DNA from: Lolium rigidum
Lineage: Eukaryota > Streptophyta > Magnoliopsida > Poales > Poaceae
DNA length: 64,000 nucleotides
Direction of reading: 5' to 3'
NCBI RefSeq assembly: GCF_022539505.1
Contig: NC_061510.1
Location: 282,284,715-282,348,714 of the forward strand
Shown: positions 1 through 11,937 of the stretch, piece by piece
Layout of the letters: each line of letters begins with the position of its first letter
Position numbering within the stretch: position 1 is the stretch's first letter
The notes under the pieces: model-generated
Told to the model about the DNA's origin: nothing
Database searches by the model: none
What the model saw: the letters and a program-made list of their open reading frames with translations, nothing else
Made by a program: the position numbers and the translations under genes

Positions 1-44
1 TGGGGAAGTGCTGCCTGAAAACAGATTCTGGACTGTTACTAGAA

Positions 45-144
45 NNNNNNNNNNNNNNNNNNNNNNNNNNNNNNNNNNNNNNNNNNNNNNNNNNNNNNNN
101 NNNNNNNNNNNNNNNNNNNNNNNNNNNNNNNNNNNNNNNNNNNN
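45..144. other. Assembly gap (100 N)
   Basis: A run of exactly 100 N, the conventional size for a gap of unknown length. It hides the 5' part of the gag gene that follows. Confidence 0.99.
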
Positions 145-158
145 CTGAAAATACTAAG

Positions 159-1685
159 TTGTGTGACTTCACAACCACAAATAATAATGATTTCTTATGC
201 ACACCTATTGCTCCACCTGCTACTACAGCTGAATTCTTTGAAATTAAACCTGCTTTACTAAATCTTGTTATGAGAGAGCAATTTTCTGGTGTTAGTTACG
301 ATGATGCTGCTGCCCATCTTAATAATTTTTTTGAACTATGTGAAATGCAAAAGTATAAGGATGTAGATGGTGACATTATAAAATTAAAATTGTTTCCTTT
401 CTCATTAAGAGGAAGAGCTAAAGATTGGTTGCTATCTTTGCCTAAGAATAGTATTGATTCATGGACTAAATGTAAGGATGCCTTCATTGGTAGATATTAC
501 CCTCCTGCTAAAATTATATCTCTGAGAAGTAGCATAATGAATTTTAAACAATTGGATAATGAGCATGTTGCCCAAGCATGGGAAAGAATGAAATCTTTGG
601 TTAAAAATTGCCCAACTCATGGACTGACTACTTGGATGATCATCCAAACCTTTTATGCAGGATTGAAGTTTTCTTCACGGAACCTATTGGATTCAGCTGC
701 TGGAGGTACTTTTATGTCCATCACTCTAGGCGACGCAACAAAGCTTCTTGATAATATGATGATTAATTACTCTGAATGGCACACGGAAAGAGCTCCACAA
801 GGTAAGAAGGTAAATTCTATCGAAGAAACCTCCTCCTTGAGTGATAAGATTGATGCTATTATGTCTATGCTTGTGAATGGTAGGACAAATGTTGATCCTA
901 ATAATGTTCCTTTAGCTTCATTGGTTGCCCAAGAAGAACATGTTGATGTGAACTTCATTAAAAATAATAATTTCAACAACAATGCTTATCGGAACAATTC
1001 TAGTAACAACTATAGGCCATATCCTTATAATAATGGTAATGGTTATGGTAATTCTTATGGGATTTCTTACAACAATAATAGGAATACACCCTCTGGTCTT
1101 GAAGCCATGCTTAAAGAATTTATTAGTACACAAACTGCTTTTAACAAATCTGTTGAAGAAAAGCTTGGAAAAATTGATATACTTGCTTCTAAAGTTGATA
1201 GTCTTGCTGCTGATGTTGATCTTTTGAAATCGAAAGTTATGCCTAATGAAAATAAAGATATTAAGTCATTTGCTACAGCAAACGCCATCCAAGTTAGAAT
1301 TAATGAGAATATAAGATTGATGGCCGAATTGCGTGCTAGGTGGGAAAAAGAAGAAAATGCTAAAGATAACAATATAGCTAAAGTTTGGACTATTACCACT
1401 ACTAGTAATGCTAATGCTTCACATGTTGTTGCACCTCCTACTATTAATGGTAAAAGAATTGGTGTTGGCAATGTTTCTACTTCTAATGCAAAGCGTGAAA
1501 AACTGCCTGAAACTGCTAAAACTGCTGAAACTGCCTGTGATAAAACTGCTGAAATTTTTTCTAATGTTGGGGATAACGATCCCATTGCTTTAGATCATAA
1601 TGGTTTAGATTCTGATGATTGCCATATCTCTGAAGTTATAATGTTCTTACAAAACTTGCTAAAAGTCCTAATGCTAGTGCTATAA
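159..1685 (+). pseudogene. gag: Gypsy gag polyprotein, 5' end lost in gap, frameshifted at 3' end
   Basis: Structural protein that would coat the retrotransposon RNA. About residues 60-170 match the plant Retrotrans_gag domain (signature FSLRGRAKDWLLSLP, then FIGRYYPPAK and FYAGL). An asparagine/tyrosine-rich low-complexity stretch follows (about residues 267-312), then a short heptad-like coiled-coil segment (LASKVDSLAADVDLLKSKV). No CCHC zinc knuckle is visible. The first codon of the open frame is TTG and the frame is open back to the gap, so the true start is upstream. The frame ends at 1683-1685, but the natural continuation into the protease lies in another frame; a one-base change near 1650, in a run of A residues, probably broke a gag-pro fusion. 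Confidence 0.85.
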
Positions 1686-1687
1686 AT

Positions 1688-2239
1688 TTGGCCTTTACAA
1701 AACATATTACAAATGCTCTCATAAAAGCTAGAGAAGAGAAACTAAAACTTGAAACTTCTATTCCTAGGAAGTTAGAAGATGGTTGGGAGCCCATCATTAA
1801 GATGAAGGTCAATGACTTTGATTGTAATGCTTTATGTGATCTTGGTGCAAGTATTTCCGTTATGCCTAAGAAAATCTATAATATGCTTGACTTGCTACCA
1901 TTGAAAAATTGTTATTTGGATGTTAATCTTGCTGATAATTCTACAAAGAAACCTTTGGGGAGGGTTGATAATGTTCGCATTACGGTTAATAATAACATTG
2001 TCCCCGTTGATTTTGTTGTCTTGGATATTGAATGCAATGCATCTTGTCCCATTATATTGGGAAGACCTTTTCTTCGAACTGTTGGTGCTATTATTGATAT
2101 GAAGGAAGGTAATATTAAATATCAATTTCCTCTCAAGAAAGGTATGGAACACTTCCCTAGAAAGAGAATGAAGTTACCTTTTGATTCTATCATTAGAACA
2201 AATTATGACGTTGATGCTTCGTCTTTTGATAATACTTGA
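1688..2239 (+). pseudogene. pro: Gypsy aspartic protease domain
   Basis: Retropepsin-like protease that would process the gag polyprotein. The active-site motif reads CDLGASISVMP (DLG in place of the usual DSG/DTG, as in many plant Athila-like Gypsy proteases) and the second conserved block reads IILGRPFLRT. The frame opens immediately after the gag stop but in a different phase, and there is no ATG at the start, so it was most likely one polyprotein with gag before a frameshift near 1650. The frame ends with TGA at 2237-2239, with no reverse transcriptase downstream. Confidence 0.85.
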
Positions 2240-4112
2240 TACACACTTTCTGCGCCTAGCTGAAAGGCATTAAAGAAAAGCGCTTATGGGAGACAACCCA
2301 TGACTTTACTACAGCACTTTTGTTTTATATTTGAGTCTTGGAAGTTGTTACTACTGTAGCAACCTCTCCTTATCTTAATTTTGTTGCATTGTTGTGCCAA
2401 GTAAAGTCTTTGATAGTAAGGTTCATACTAGATTTGGATTACTGCGCAGAAACAGATTCCTTGCTGTCACAAATTTGGGTTGAATTATCTGTAGGTAACT
2501 CAGGAAATTCTGCCAATTTACGTGAGTGATCCTCAGATATATACGCAACTTTCATTCAATTTGAGCATTTTCAGTTAAGCAAGTCTGGTGCCTCTTAAAA
2601 ATTCGTCTTTACAGACTGTTCTGTTTTGATAGATTCTGCCTTTTATTTCGCATTGCCTGTTTTGCTATGCTTGATGGATTTCTTTGTTCCATTAACTTTC
2701 AGTAGTTTTGTGCAATATTCAGAAGTGTTAAGAATGATTATGTCACCTCTGAACATGTGAATTTTGATTATGCACTAACCCTCTAATGAGTTGTTTTGAG
2801 TTTGGTGTGGAGGAAGTTTTCAAGGATCAAGAGAGGAGGATGATACAATATGATCAAGGAGAGTGCAAGCTCTAAGCTTGGGGATGCCCCGGTGGTTCAT
2901 CCCTGCATATTTCAAGAAGACTCAAGCATCTAAGCTTGGGGATGCCCAAGGCATCCCCTTCTTCATCGACAACATTATCAGGTTCCTCTAGTAAAACTAT
3001 ATTTTTATTCCATCACATCTTATGTGATTTACTTGGAGCGTCTGTATGCTTTTGTTTTTGTTTTGTTTGAATAAAGTTGGATCCTAGCATTCATTGTGTG
3101 GGAGAGAGACACGTTCCGCTGTTGCATATGGACAAATATGTCCTTAGGCTTTACTCATAATGTTCATGGTGAAGGTTGAACTGCTTCGTTAATTGTTATA
3201 TGGTTGGAAACAGGAAATGCTACATGTGGTAATTGGTAAAATGTCTTGAATAATTTGACACTTGGCAATTGTTGTGCTCATAAGGATCATGTTTAAGCTC
3301 TTGCATCATATACTTTGCACCTATTAGTGAAGAAATACATAGAGCTTGCTAAAATTTGGTTTGCATGATTGGTCTCTCTAAGGTCTAGATATTTTCTAGT
3401 AAGGGTTTGAACAACAAGGAAGACAGTGTAGAGTCTTATAATGCTTGCAATATGTTTTTATGTGAGTTTTGCTGTACCGGTTCATACTTGTGTTTGCTTC
3501 AAATAACCTTGCTAGCCTAAGCCTTGTATTGAGAGGGATTACTTCTCGTGCATCCAAATCCTTGAGCCAAAAACTATGCCATTTGTGTCCACCATACCTA
3601 CCTACTACATGGTATTTCTCCGCCATTCCAAGTAAATTGCTTGAGTGCTACCTTTAAATTTCTATTCTTTGTCTTTGCAATATATAGCTCGTGGGACAAA
3701 TAGCCTAAAAACTATTGTGGTATTGAATATGTACTTATGTATCTTATTTCTTATTAAGTTGCTTGTTGTGCGATAACCATGTTCCTGGGGACGCCATCAA
3801 CTACCCTTTGTTGAATATCATGTGAGTTGCTATGCATGTTCGTCTTGTCTGAAGTAAGAGCGATTTACCATGAGTTGAATGGTTTGAGCATGCATATTGT
3901 TAGAGAAGAACATTGGGCCGCTAACTAAAGCCATGATCCATGGTAGAAGTTTCAGTTTTGGACAACAATCCTCAATCTCTTATGAGAATATTATTTGTTG
4001 TTGAATGCTTATGCATTAAAGAGGAGTCCATTATCTGTTGTCTATGTTGTCCCGGTATGGATGTCTAAGTTGAGAATAATCAAAAGCGAGAAATCCAATG
4101 CGAGCTTTCTCC
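2240..4112 (+). other. 3' noncoding internal region of element A
   Basis: No coding domain is visible. The sequence aligns by eye with the regions after the unknown ORFs in the two complete elements (54553 onward, and the reverse complement of about 8220 down to 5770). It shares the block starting with a TAAAGAAA run and TGGGAGA just after the stop codon, the two copies of taagcttggggatgccc near 2873 and 2932, and the tail near 3470-3660. It ends at about 4112 in the middle of what is internal sequence in relatives. Confidence 0.75.
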
Positions 4113-4258
4113 CGAATTGGACGAAATCAACGCCTAGGATCTTATTTTTCCATGAAGCTTCCAGAACACCGGGGGAGATACGAAGTGGGGCGACGAGGCG
4201 ACGCCACACTAGGGCGGCGCGGCCCAGGCCCTGGCCCTGGCCGTGCGGCCCTGGCGTG
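4113..4258 (+). repeat. Truncated LTR fragment, left part (interrupted)
   Basis: From about 4113 (gaattggacgaaatcaacgc) the sequence is LTR-like: the same phrase occurs inside the LTRs at 52147-53657 and 57020-58526. The first roughly 190 bases of the LTR, including its TGATACG start, are missing, so an internal-to-LTR deletion junction lies at 4112/4113. The LTR is then interrupted by element B and resumes at 10642. The five bases before the insertion are GCGTG. Confidence 0.75.
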
Positions 4259-5769
4259 TGATGTCTACTTCCCCCTCCTTTTCCTGTAGACAGTGTTGGG
4301 CCTCCAAGAGCAGAGGTTTGTAGAACAGCAGCAAGTTTTCCCTTAAGTGGATCACCCAAGGTTTATCGAACTCAGGGAGGAAGAGGTCAAAGATATCCCT
4401 CTCATGCAACCCCGCAACCACAAAGCAAGAAGTCTCTTGTGTCCCCAACACACCTAATAGGTGCACTAGTTCGGCGAAGAGATAGTGAAATACAGGTGGT
4501 ATGAATATATATGAGCAGTAAGCAACGGTGCCGGAAAATAGCTTGTCGGCGTGTAGTTGATGGTGGTAGTATTGCAGCAGTAGTAACGCTAGTAAAAACG
4601 ATAAACAAGCAGCGATAGCGTATTTAGGAACAAGGCCTAGGGATTACACTTTCACTAGTGGACACTCTCAACATTGATCACATAACGGAATAGATAAATG
4701 CATACTCTACACTTTTGTTGGATGATGAACACATTGCGTAGGATTACACGAACCCTCAATGCCGGAGTTAACAAGCTCCACAATAATGTTCATGTTTTAG
4801 TAACCTTATAGTGTAAGATAGATCAAAAGACTAAACCAAGTACTAACATAGCATGCACACTCTGTCACCTTCATGCATATGTAGGAGGAATAGATCACAT
4901 CAATATTATCATAGCAATAGTTAACTTCGCAATCTACAAGAGATCATGATCATAGCATAAACCAAGTACTAACACGGTGCACACACTTGTCACCTTTACA
5001 CACGTGCGGGAGGAATAAAACTACTTTAATAACATTGCTAGAGTAGCACATAGATAAATTGTGATACAAACTCATATGAATCTCAATCATGTAAAGCAGC
5101 TCATGAGATTATTGTATTGAGGTACATGGGAGAGATGAATCACATAGCTACCGGTACAGCCCCGAGCCTCGATGGAGAACTACTCCCTCCTCATGGGAGC
5201 AGCAGCGGTGATGAAGATGGCGGTGGAGATGGCAGCGGTGTCGATGGAGAAGCCTTCCGGGGGCACTTCCCCGCTCCGGCGGCGTGCCGGAACGGAGACT
5301 CCTGTCCCCCGGATCTTGGCGTCGCGATGGCGGCGGCTGCGGAAGGTTTCCGTGGTTTTCGCCAATCGTATCGGGGTTTTCGCGACGGAGGCTTTAAATA
5401 GGCGAAGAGGCGGCGCGGGAGGGTCGAAGGGGCGACGACACCATAGGGGCGGCGCGGCCGGGGCACTGGGCCGCGCCGGCCTATGGTGCAGGGGCCCAGT
5501 GCCCCCCTCCGGTCCTTCCCGGGTGTTACGGATGCTTCGGTGAAAATAGGAACCTGGGCGTTGATTTCGTCCGATTCCGAGAATATTTCGTTACTAGGAT
5601 TTCTGAAACCAAAAACAGCGAAAACAGGAACTGGCACTTCGGCATCTTGTTAATAGGTTAGTTCCGTGAAAATGCACGAATATGACATAAAGTGTGCATA
5701 AAACATGTAGATAACATCAATAATGTGGCATGGAACATAAGAAATTATCGATACGTCGGAGACGTATCA
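4259..5769 (-). repeat. 3' LTR of element B
   Basis: Reverse complement of the LTR that begins TGATACGTCTCCGACG. It is nearly identical to 9126-10636, with scattered single-base differences and small indels. It begins here as TGATGTCTAC (the complement of the LTR end) and ends as GACGTATCA. Confidence 0.93.
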
Positions 5770-8224
5770 GCATCCCCAAGCTTAGTTCTGCTCGTCCCGA
5801 GCAGGTAAAACGATAACACAGATAATTTCTGGAGTGACATTCCATCATAACCTTGATCATACTATTTGTAAAGCATATGTAGTGAATGCAGCGATCCAAG
5901 ACAATGGTAATGACATGAGTAAACAACTGAATCATAAAGCAAAGACTTTTCATGAATAGTACTTTCAAGACAAGCATCAATAAGTCTTGCATAAGAGTTA
6001 ACTCATAAAGCAATAATTCAAAGTAAAGGCATTGAAGCAACACAATGGAAGATTAAGTTTCAGCGGTTGCTTTCAACTTGTAACATGTATATCTCATGGA
6101 TAATTGTCAACATAGAGTAATATAACAAGTGCAATATGCAAGTATGTAGGAATCAATGCACAGTTCACACAAGTGTTTGCTTCTTTAGGTGGAGAGAAAT
6201 AGGTGAACTGACTCAACAATAAAAGTAAAAGAATGGTCCTTCAAAGAGGAAAGTATCGATTGCTATATTTGTGCTAGAGCTTCTATTTTGAAATCATAAA
6301 GAGAGCATAAAAATAAAGTTTTGAGAGGTGTATGTTGTTGTCAACAAATGGTAGCGGGTACTCTAACCCCCTTGCCAGGCAAACCTTCAAAGAGCGGTTC
6401 CCATTTTACTTTATTTTTGGGTGGCACTCCTTCCAACCTTTCTTTCACAAACCATGGCTAACCGAATCCTCGGGTGCCTGCCAACAATCTCATACCATGA
6501 AGGAGTGCCTTTTTATTTTAGTTTTATTATGATGACACTCCTCCCAACCTTTGCTTACACAAGCCATGGCTAACCGAATCCTTCGGGTGCCGTCCAACAA
6601 TCACATACCATGGAGGAGTGTCTATTTTTGTTAATTAATTTGGGACTGGGAATCCCATTGCCAGCTCTTTTTGCAAAATTATTGGATAAGCGGATGAAGC
6701 CACTAGTCCATTGGTGAAAGTTGCCCAAAAAGATTGAAAGATAAACACCACATACTTCCTCATGAGCTATAAAACATTGACACAAATCAGAGGTGATAAA
6801 TTTTGAATTGTTTAAAGGTAGCACTCAAGCAATTTACTTTGGAATGGCGGAGAAATACCATGTAGTAGGTAGGTATGGTGGACACAAATGGCATAGTGGT
6901 TGGCTCAAGTATTTTGGATGCATGAGAAGTATTCCCTCTCGATACAAGGTTTAGGCTAGCAAGGTTATTTGAAACAAACACAAGGATGAACCGGTGCAGC
7001 AAAACTCACATGAAAGACATATTGAAAACATTATAAGACTCTACACCGTCTTCCTTATTGTTCAAACTCAATACTAGAAATTATCTAGACCTTAGAGAGA
7101 CCAATTATGCAAACCAAATTTTAGCAAGCTCTATGTATTTCTTCATTAATGGGTGCAAAGTATATGATGCAAGAGCTTAAACATGAGCACAACAATTGCC
7201 AAGTATCACATTACCCAAGACATTATAGCAATTACTACATGTATCATTTTCCAATTCCAACCATATAACAATTTAACGAAGAAAAAAACTTCGCCATGAA
7301 TACTATGAGTAGAGGCTAAGGACATACTTGTCCATATGCTACAGCGGAGCGTGTCTCTCTCCCATAAAGTGAATGCTAGGATCCATTTTATTCAAACAAA
7401 AAAAAACAAAAACAAACCGACGCTCCAAGCAAAGCACATAAGATGTGATGGAATAAAAATATAGTTTCAGGGGAGGAACCTGATAATGTTGTCGATGAAG
7501 AAGGGGATGCCTTGGGCATCCCCAAGCTTAGACACTTGAGTCTTCTTGATATATGCAGGGGTGAACCACCAGGGCATCCCCAAGCTTAGAGCTTTCACTC
7601 TTCTTGATCATAGTATATCATCCTCCTCTCTTGACCCTTGAAAACTTCCTTCACACCAAACTTCTCATAAACTTCATTAGAGGGGTTAGTACATAATCAA
7701 AAACTCACATGTTCAGAGGTGACACAATCATTCTTAACACTTCTGGACATTGCCCAAAGCTACTTGGAAGGTAATGGAACAAAGAAATCCACCCAACACG
7801 GCGAAAGAAGCAATGCGAAATAAAAGGCAGAATCTGTCAAAACAGAACAGTCCGTAAAGACGAATTTTTAATAAATACTTCCGTTGCTCAGATCAGAAAA
7901 CTCAAAACTAATGAAAGTTGCGTACATATCTGAGGAACACGCACGTAAATTGGCATATTTTTCTGATTTTTCTACAGAGAGAACAGCCCAGATTCGTGAC
8001 AGATAGAAATCTATTTCTGCGCAGAAATCCAAATCTAGTATCAACCTTCGATTAGAGGCTTCACTTGGCACAACAAAACACAAAACTAAGATAAGGAGAG
8101 GTTGCTACAGTAGTAAACAACTTCCAAGATACAAATATAAAACAAAATACTGTAGCAAAATAACACATGGGTTATCTCCCAAGAAGTTCTTTTCTTTATA
8201 GCCATTAAGATGGGCTCAGCAGTT
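5770..8224 (-). other. 3' noncoding internal region of element B
   Basis: On the minus strand this follows the 246-residue ORF and leads to the polypurine tract at 5770-5783. I see no coding domain; the sequence parallels 54553-57019 of element D and, in part, 2240-4112 of element A. Confidence 0.8.
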
Positions 8225-8965
8225 TTAATGATGCACTCGCAAGAAATAGTATTTGAAGCAAAAGAGAGCATTAAGAGGCAAATACAAAACACATTTAAGT
8301 CTAACATGCTTCCTATGAAGAGGAATCTTGTACACAAATAAATTCATGAAGAGCAAAGTGACAAGATTAGGAAGATAAAACAAGTATAGCTTCAAAAATT
8401 TCAGCACATAGAGAGGTGTTTTAGTAACATGAAAATTTCTACAACCATATTTTCCTCTCTCATAATAACTTTCAGTAGCATCATGAGCAAACTCAACAAT
8501 ATAACTATCACATAAAGCATTCTTATCATGAGTCTCATGCGCAAAATTATTACTACTCCCAACATAAGCATAATCAATTTTATTAGTAATAGTGGGAGCA
8601 AATTCAACAAAGTAGCTATCATTATTATTCTCATCAAGTGTAGGAGGCATAGTATAATCACAACAAAATTTACTCTCCATAGTAGGTGGCACCAAAAGAC
8701 CACTAGCATTATAATCATCATATATGGGAGGCAAAGTATCATCAAAGAAAATTTTCTCCTCAATGCTTGGGGGACTAAAAAGATCATGAAAACTAGCTTC
8801 CCCAAGCTTAGAATTTTCTATATTATTATCAACAATGGTGTTCAAAGCGTTCATACTAATATTACTACCAGCATGCAAATAAGATTCCATAGGTTTTTTA
8901 ATTTTCGCATCAAACAATCCATGTTTTAAATCGGGAAATAGAATAAGAAGATCATTCTTGTCCAT
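8225..8965 (-). CDS. Unknown 246-residue protein of Gypsy-like element B
   Basis: Intact ATG-to-stop frame about 135 bases inside the 5' LTR and primer site, the position normally held by gag. I do not recognise a family. The N-terminal two-thirds is acidic and rich in Asp, Asn and Tyr (LPPIYDDY, DSYFVEFAP). A central block reads HDKNALCDSYIVEFAHDATE. The C-terminal third is basic and hydrophobic, with a candidate membrane segment around residues 192-214 (LFYLPNLVTLLFMNLFVYK), and ends YYFLRVHH. It is homologous along its whole length to the 242-residue ORF at 53824-54552; differences include in-frame indels, so the frame seems to have been maintained. Whether it is translated is unknown. Confidence 0.7.
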   Translation of the reverse strand: MDKNDLLILFPDLKHGLFDAKIKKPMESYLHAGSNISMNALNTIVDNNIENSKLGEASFHDLFSPPSIEEKIFFDDTLPPIYDDYNASGLLVPPTMESKFCCDYTMPPTLDENNNDSYFVEFAPTITNKIDYAYVGSSNNFAHETHDKNALCDSYIVEFAHDATESYYERGKYGCRNFHVTKTPLYVLKFLKLYLFYLPNLVTLLFMNLFVYKIPLHRKHVRLKCVLYLPLNALFCFKYYFLRVHH

Positions 8966-9100
8966 TATGCCAAACTAGTGTAAACAAGAAACAAAAAGTT
9001 GCAATTGCAGGATCTAAAGGAAATAGCTTCGAGTACTTACAGCGCCGGGAAATAGCTTAGTAGCCGAGATCCGGAGTGTGAGTACCTTTTACCTTTCCTC

Positions 9101-9116
9101 CCGGCAACGGCGCCGG
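9101..9116 (-). other. Primer binding site of element B (tRNA-Asp type)
   Basis: On the minus strand this reads GGCGCCGTTGCCGG close behind the 5' LTR, matching the 3' end of plant tRNA-Asp. The first base is C rather than the T needed to pair with the tRNA terminal A, a small decay. Confidence 0.8.
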
Positions 9117-9125
9117 AAAAGTGCT

Positions 9126-10636
9126 TGATGTCTACTTCCCCTCCTTTTCCTGTAGACAGTTGTTGGGCCTCCAAGAGCAGAGGTTTGTAGAACAGCAGCA
9201 AGTTTTCCCTTAAGTGGATCACCCAAGGTTTATCGAACTCGGGGAGGAAGAGGTCAAAGATATCCCTCTCATGCAACCACTGCAACCACAAAGCAAGAAG
9301 TCTCTTGTGTCCCCAACACACCTAATAGGTGCACTAGTTCGGCGAAGAGATAGTGAAATACATGTGGTATGAATATATATGAGCAGTAGCAACGGTGCCG
9401 AGAAAATAGCTTGTCAGCGTGTAGTTGATGGTGGTAGTATTGCAGACAGTAGTAACGCGATAGAAACGATGAAACAAGCAGCGATAGCGTATTTAGGAAC
9501 AAGGCCTAGGGATTACACTTTCACTAGTGGACACTCTCAACATTGATCACATAACAGAATAGATAAATGCATACTCTACACTTTTGTTGGATGATGAACA
9601 CATTGCGTAGGATTACACGAACCCTCAATGCCGGAGTTAACAAGCTCCACAATAATGTTCATGTTTTAGTAACCTTATAGTGTAAGATAGATCAAAAGAC
9701 TAAACCAAGTACTAACATAGCATGCACACTCGTCACCTTCATGCATATGTAGGAGGAATAGATCACATCAATATTATCATAGCAATAGTTAACTTCGCAA
9801 TCTACAAGAGATCATGATCATAGCATAAACCAAGTACTAACACGGTGCACACACTCGTCACCTTTACACACGTGCGGGAGGAATAAAACTACTTTAATAA
9901 CATTGCTAGAGTAGCACATAGATAAATTGTGATACAAACTCATATGAATCTCAATCATATAAAGCAGCTCATGAGATTATTGTATTGAGGTACATGGGAG
10001 AGATGAACCACATAGCTACCGGTACAGCCCCGAGCCTCGATGGAGAACTACTCCCTCCTCATGGGAGCAGCAGCGGTGATGAAGATGGCGGTGGAGATGG
10101 CAGCGGTGTTGATGGAGAAGCCTTCCGGGGGCACTTCCCTGCTCCGGCAGCGTGCCGGAACAGAGACTCCTGTCCCCCAGATCTTGGCGTCGCGATGGCG
10201 GCGGCTCTGGAAGGTTTCTGTGGTTTTCGCCAATCGTATCAGGGTTTTCGCGACGGAGGCTTTAAATAGGCGAAGAGGCGGCGCAGGAGGGTCGAAGGGG
10301 CGACGACACCATAGGGCGGCGCGGCCAGGGCCTGGGCCGCGCCGGCCTATGGTCTGGGGGCCCAGTGCCCCCCCTCTGGTCCTTCCGGGTGTTCCGGATG
10401 CTTCGGTGAAAATAGGAACCTGGGCGTTGATTTCGTCCGATTCCGAGAATATTTCGTTACTAGGATTTACGAAACCAAAAACAGCGAGAAAACGAGGAGC
10501 GGCACTTCGGCATCTTGTTAATAGGTTAGTTCCAGAAAATGCACGAATATGACATAAAGTGTGCATAAAACATGTAGATAACATCAATAATGTGGCATGG
10601 AACATAAGAAATTATCGATACGTCGGAGACGTATCA
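9126..10636 (-). repeat. 5' LTR of element B
   Basis: 1511 bp, the same length as its partner at 4259-5769. On the minus strand it starts with TGATACGTCTCCGACG at 10636 and ends at 9126. The open frames inside it on either strand (for example 10040-10552) are GC-rich shadows shared by all LTR copies. Confidence 0.93.
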
Positions 10637-11903
10637 GCGTGTGGGGCCCTCGTGGTGCCCCCTGACCTACCCTTCCGTCTACTTAAGCCTTCGTCGATAA
10701 TAGTTCTAGTACCGAGAGCCACGATACGGAAAACCTTCCAGAGACGCCGCCGCCGCCAATCCCATCTCGGGGGATTCAGGAGATCGCCTCCGGCACCCTG
10801 CCGGAGAGGGGAATCATCTCCCGGAGGACTCTTCACCGCCATGATCGCCTCCGGAGTGATGTTTGAGTAGTTCACCCCTGGACTATGGGTCCATAGCAGT
10901 AGCTAGATGGTCGTCTTCTCCTAATTGTGCTATCATTGTTGGATCTTGTGAGCTGCCTAACATGATCAAGATCATCTATTTGTAATTCTACATGTTGTGT
11001 TTGTTGGGATCCGATGAATAATGAATGCTATGTTATGTTGATTATCAATCTATCATCTATGTGTTGTTTATGATCTTGCATGCTCTTCGTTGCTAGTAGA
11101 GGCTCTGGCCAAGTTGATACTTGTAACTCCAAGAGGGAGTATTTATGCTCGATAGTGGGTTCATGTCTCCATTAAATCTGGGGGAGTGACAGCAACCCCT
11201 AAGGTTGTGGATGTGCTGTTGCCACTAGGGATAAAACATAAATGCTTTGTCTAAGGATATTTGTGTTGATTACATTACGCACCATACTTAATGAAATTGT
11301 CTGTTGTTTGCAACTTAATACTGGAGGGGGTTCGGATGATAACCTGAAGGTGGACTTTTTAGGCATAGATGCATGCTAGATAGCGGTCTATGTACTTTGT
11401 CATAATGCCCAATTAAATCTCACACTACTCATCATAACATGTATGTGCATGGTCATGCCCTCTTTATTTGTCAATTGCCCAACTGTAATTTGTTCACCCA
11501 ATATGCTATTTATCTTATGGGAGAGACACCACTAGTGAACTGTGGACCCCGGTCCATTCTTTTACATCGAATACAATCTACTGCAATACTTGTTCTCATT
11601 GTTTTTACGCAAACATCATCATCCACACTATACATCTAATCCTTTGTTACATCAAGCCGGTGAGATTGACAACCTCACTGTTAAGTTGGGGCAAAGTATC
11701 TTGGTTGTGTTGTGCAGGTTCCACGTTGGCGCCGGAATCCCTGGTGTTGCGCCGCACTACACTCCGCCGCCATCAACCTTCAACATGCTTCTTGACTCCT
11801 ACTGGTTCGATAACCTTTGTTTCTTACTGAGGGAAAAACTTGCCGCTGTACGCATCATACCTTCCTCTTGGGGTTCCCAACGGACGTGTGCTTTACCGTC
11901 ACA
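10637..11903 (+). repeat. Truncated LTR fragment, right part
   Basis: Resumes the LTR interrupted at 4258, starting with the second copy of the GCGTG target duplication. It ends TTTACCGTCACA at 11903, directly before a spacer and a tRNA-Asp primer site. This LTR type ends differently (GTCACA) from those of elements B and D (ACATCA), so it belongs to a related but distinct family, probably that of element A. Confidence 0.75.
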
Positions 11904-11920
11904 AGCAGCAAGGCTTTTTC

Positions 11921-11937
11921 TAGCGCCGTTGCCGGGG
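11921..11937 (+). other. Primer binding site after the truncated LTR (tRNA-Asp type)
   Basis: TAGCGCCGTTGCCGGGG is one base different from the complement of plant tRNA-Asp. Its presence shows that the LTR at 10637-11903 is followed by 5' internal sequence, although the same LTR is preceded by 3' internal sequence at 2240-4112. About 100 bases of internal sequence remain before Copia sequence begins at about 12036. Confidence 0.75.

Larger units (their letters stand above)
1..4112 (+). mobile_element. Gypsy-like LTR retrotransposon A, internal domain (5' end outside window)
   Basis: This stretch is the internal part of a Gypsy-superfamily element lying on the plus strand. It carries gag and protease reading frames (159-2239) followed by about 1.9 kb of noncoding sequence. 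No reverse transcriptase, RNase H or integrase follows the protease, so this copy is a gag-pro-only, non-autonomous type. The 3' noncoding part closely matches that of the two complete elements at 4259-10636 and 52147-58526, including the repeated phrase taagcttggggatgccc. The internal domain stops at about 4112, where it jumps directly into LTR sequence. Likely Sabrina/WHAM/Fatima group of Triticeae; the exact family is not settled without a search. Confidence 0.8.
4259..10636 (-). mobile_element. Complete non-autonomous Gypsy-like LTR retrotransposon B
   Basis: Two 1511-bp LTRs (4259-5769 and 9126-10636) bound a 3356-bp internal domain. Read on the minus strand, each LTR starts TGATACGTCTCC and ends in ACATCA. 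A tRNA-Asp primer site lies next to the right-hand (5') LTR and a purine-rich tract (AAGCTTGGGGATGC) next to the left-hand (3') LTR. The element is flanked by the 5-bp target duplication GCGTG (4254-4258 and 10637-10641). It encodes one 246-residue ORF and no gag, protease, reverse transcriptase or integrase, so it would need proteins from a relative. It is inserted in the truncated LTR of element A. Confidence 0.93.

Noticed and set aside
5117..5637. Open frames of 94-148 codons inside LTRs, repeated at 9985-10552, 52237-52746 and 57110-57616
   Set aside because: They fall in the GC-rich transcribed part of LTRs, occur in all copies in several frames, and change frame with small indels between copies.
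11921..11937. Possible tRNA gene pieces at the tRNA-like sequences (also 45200, 50792, 53669)
   Set aside because: Only 13-17 bases complementary to tRNA 3' ends next to LTRs are present; these are primer binding sites, and no cloverleaf surrounds them.
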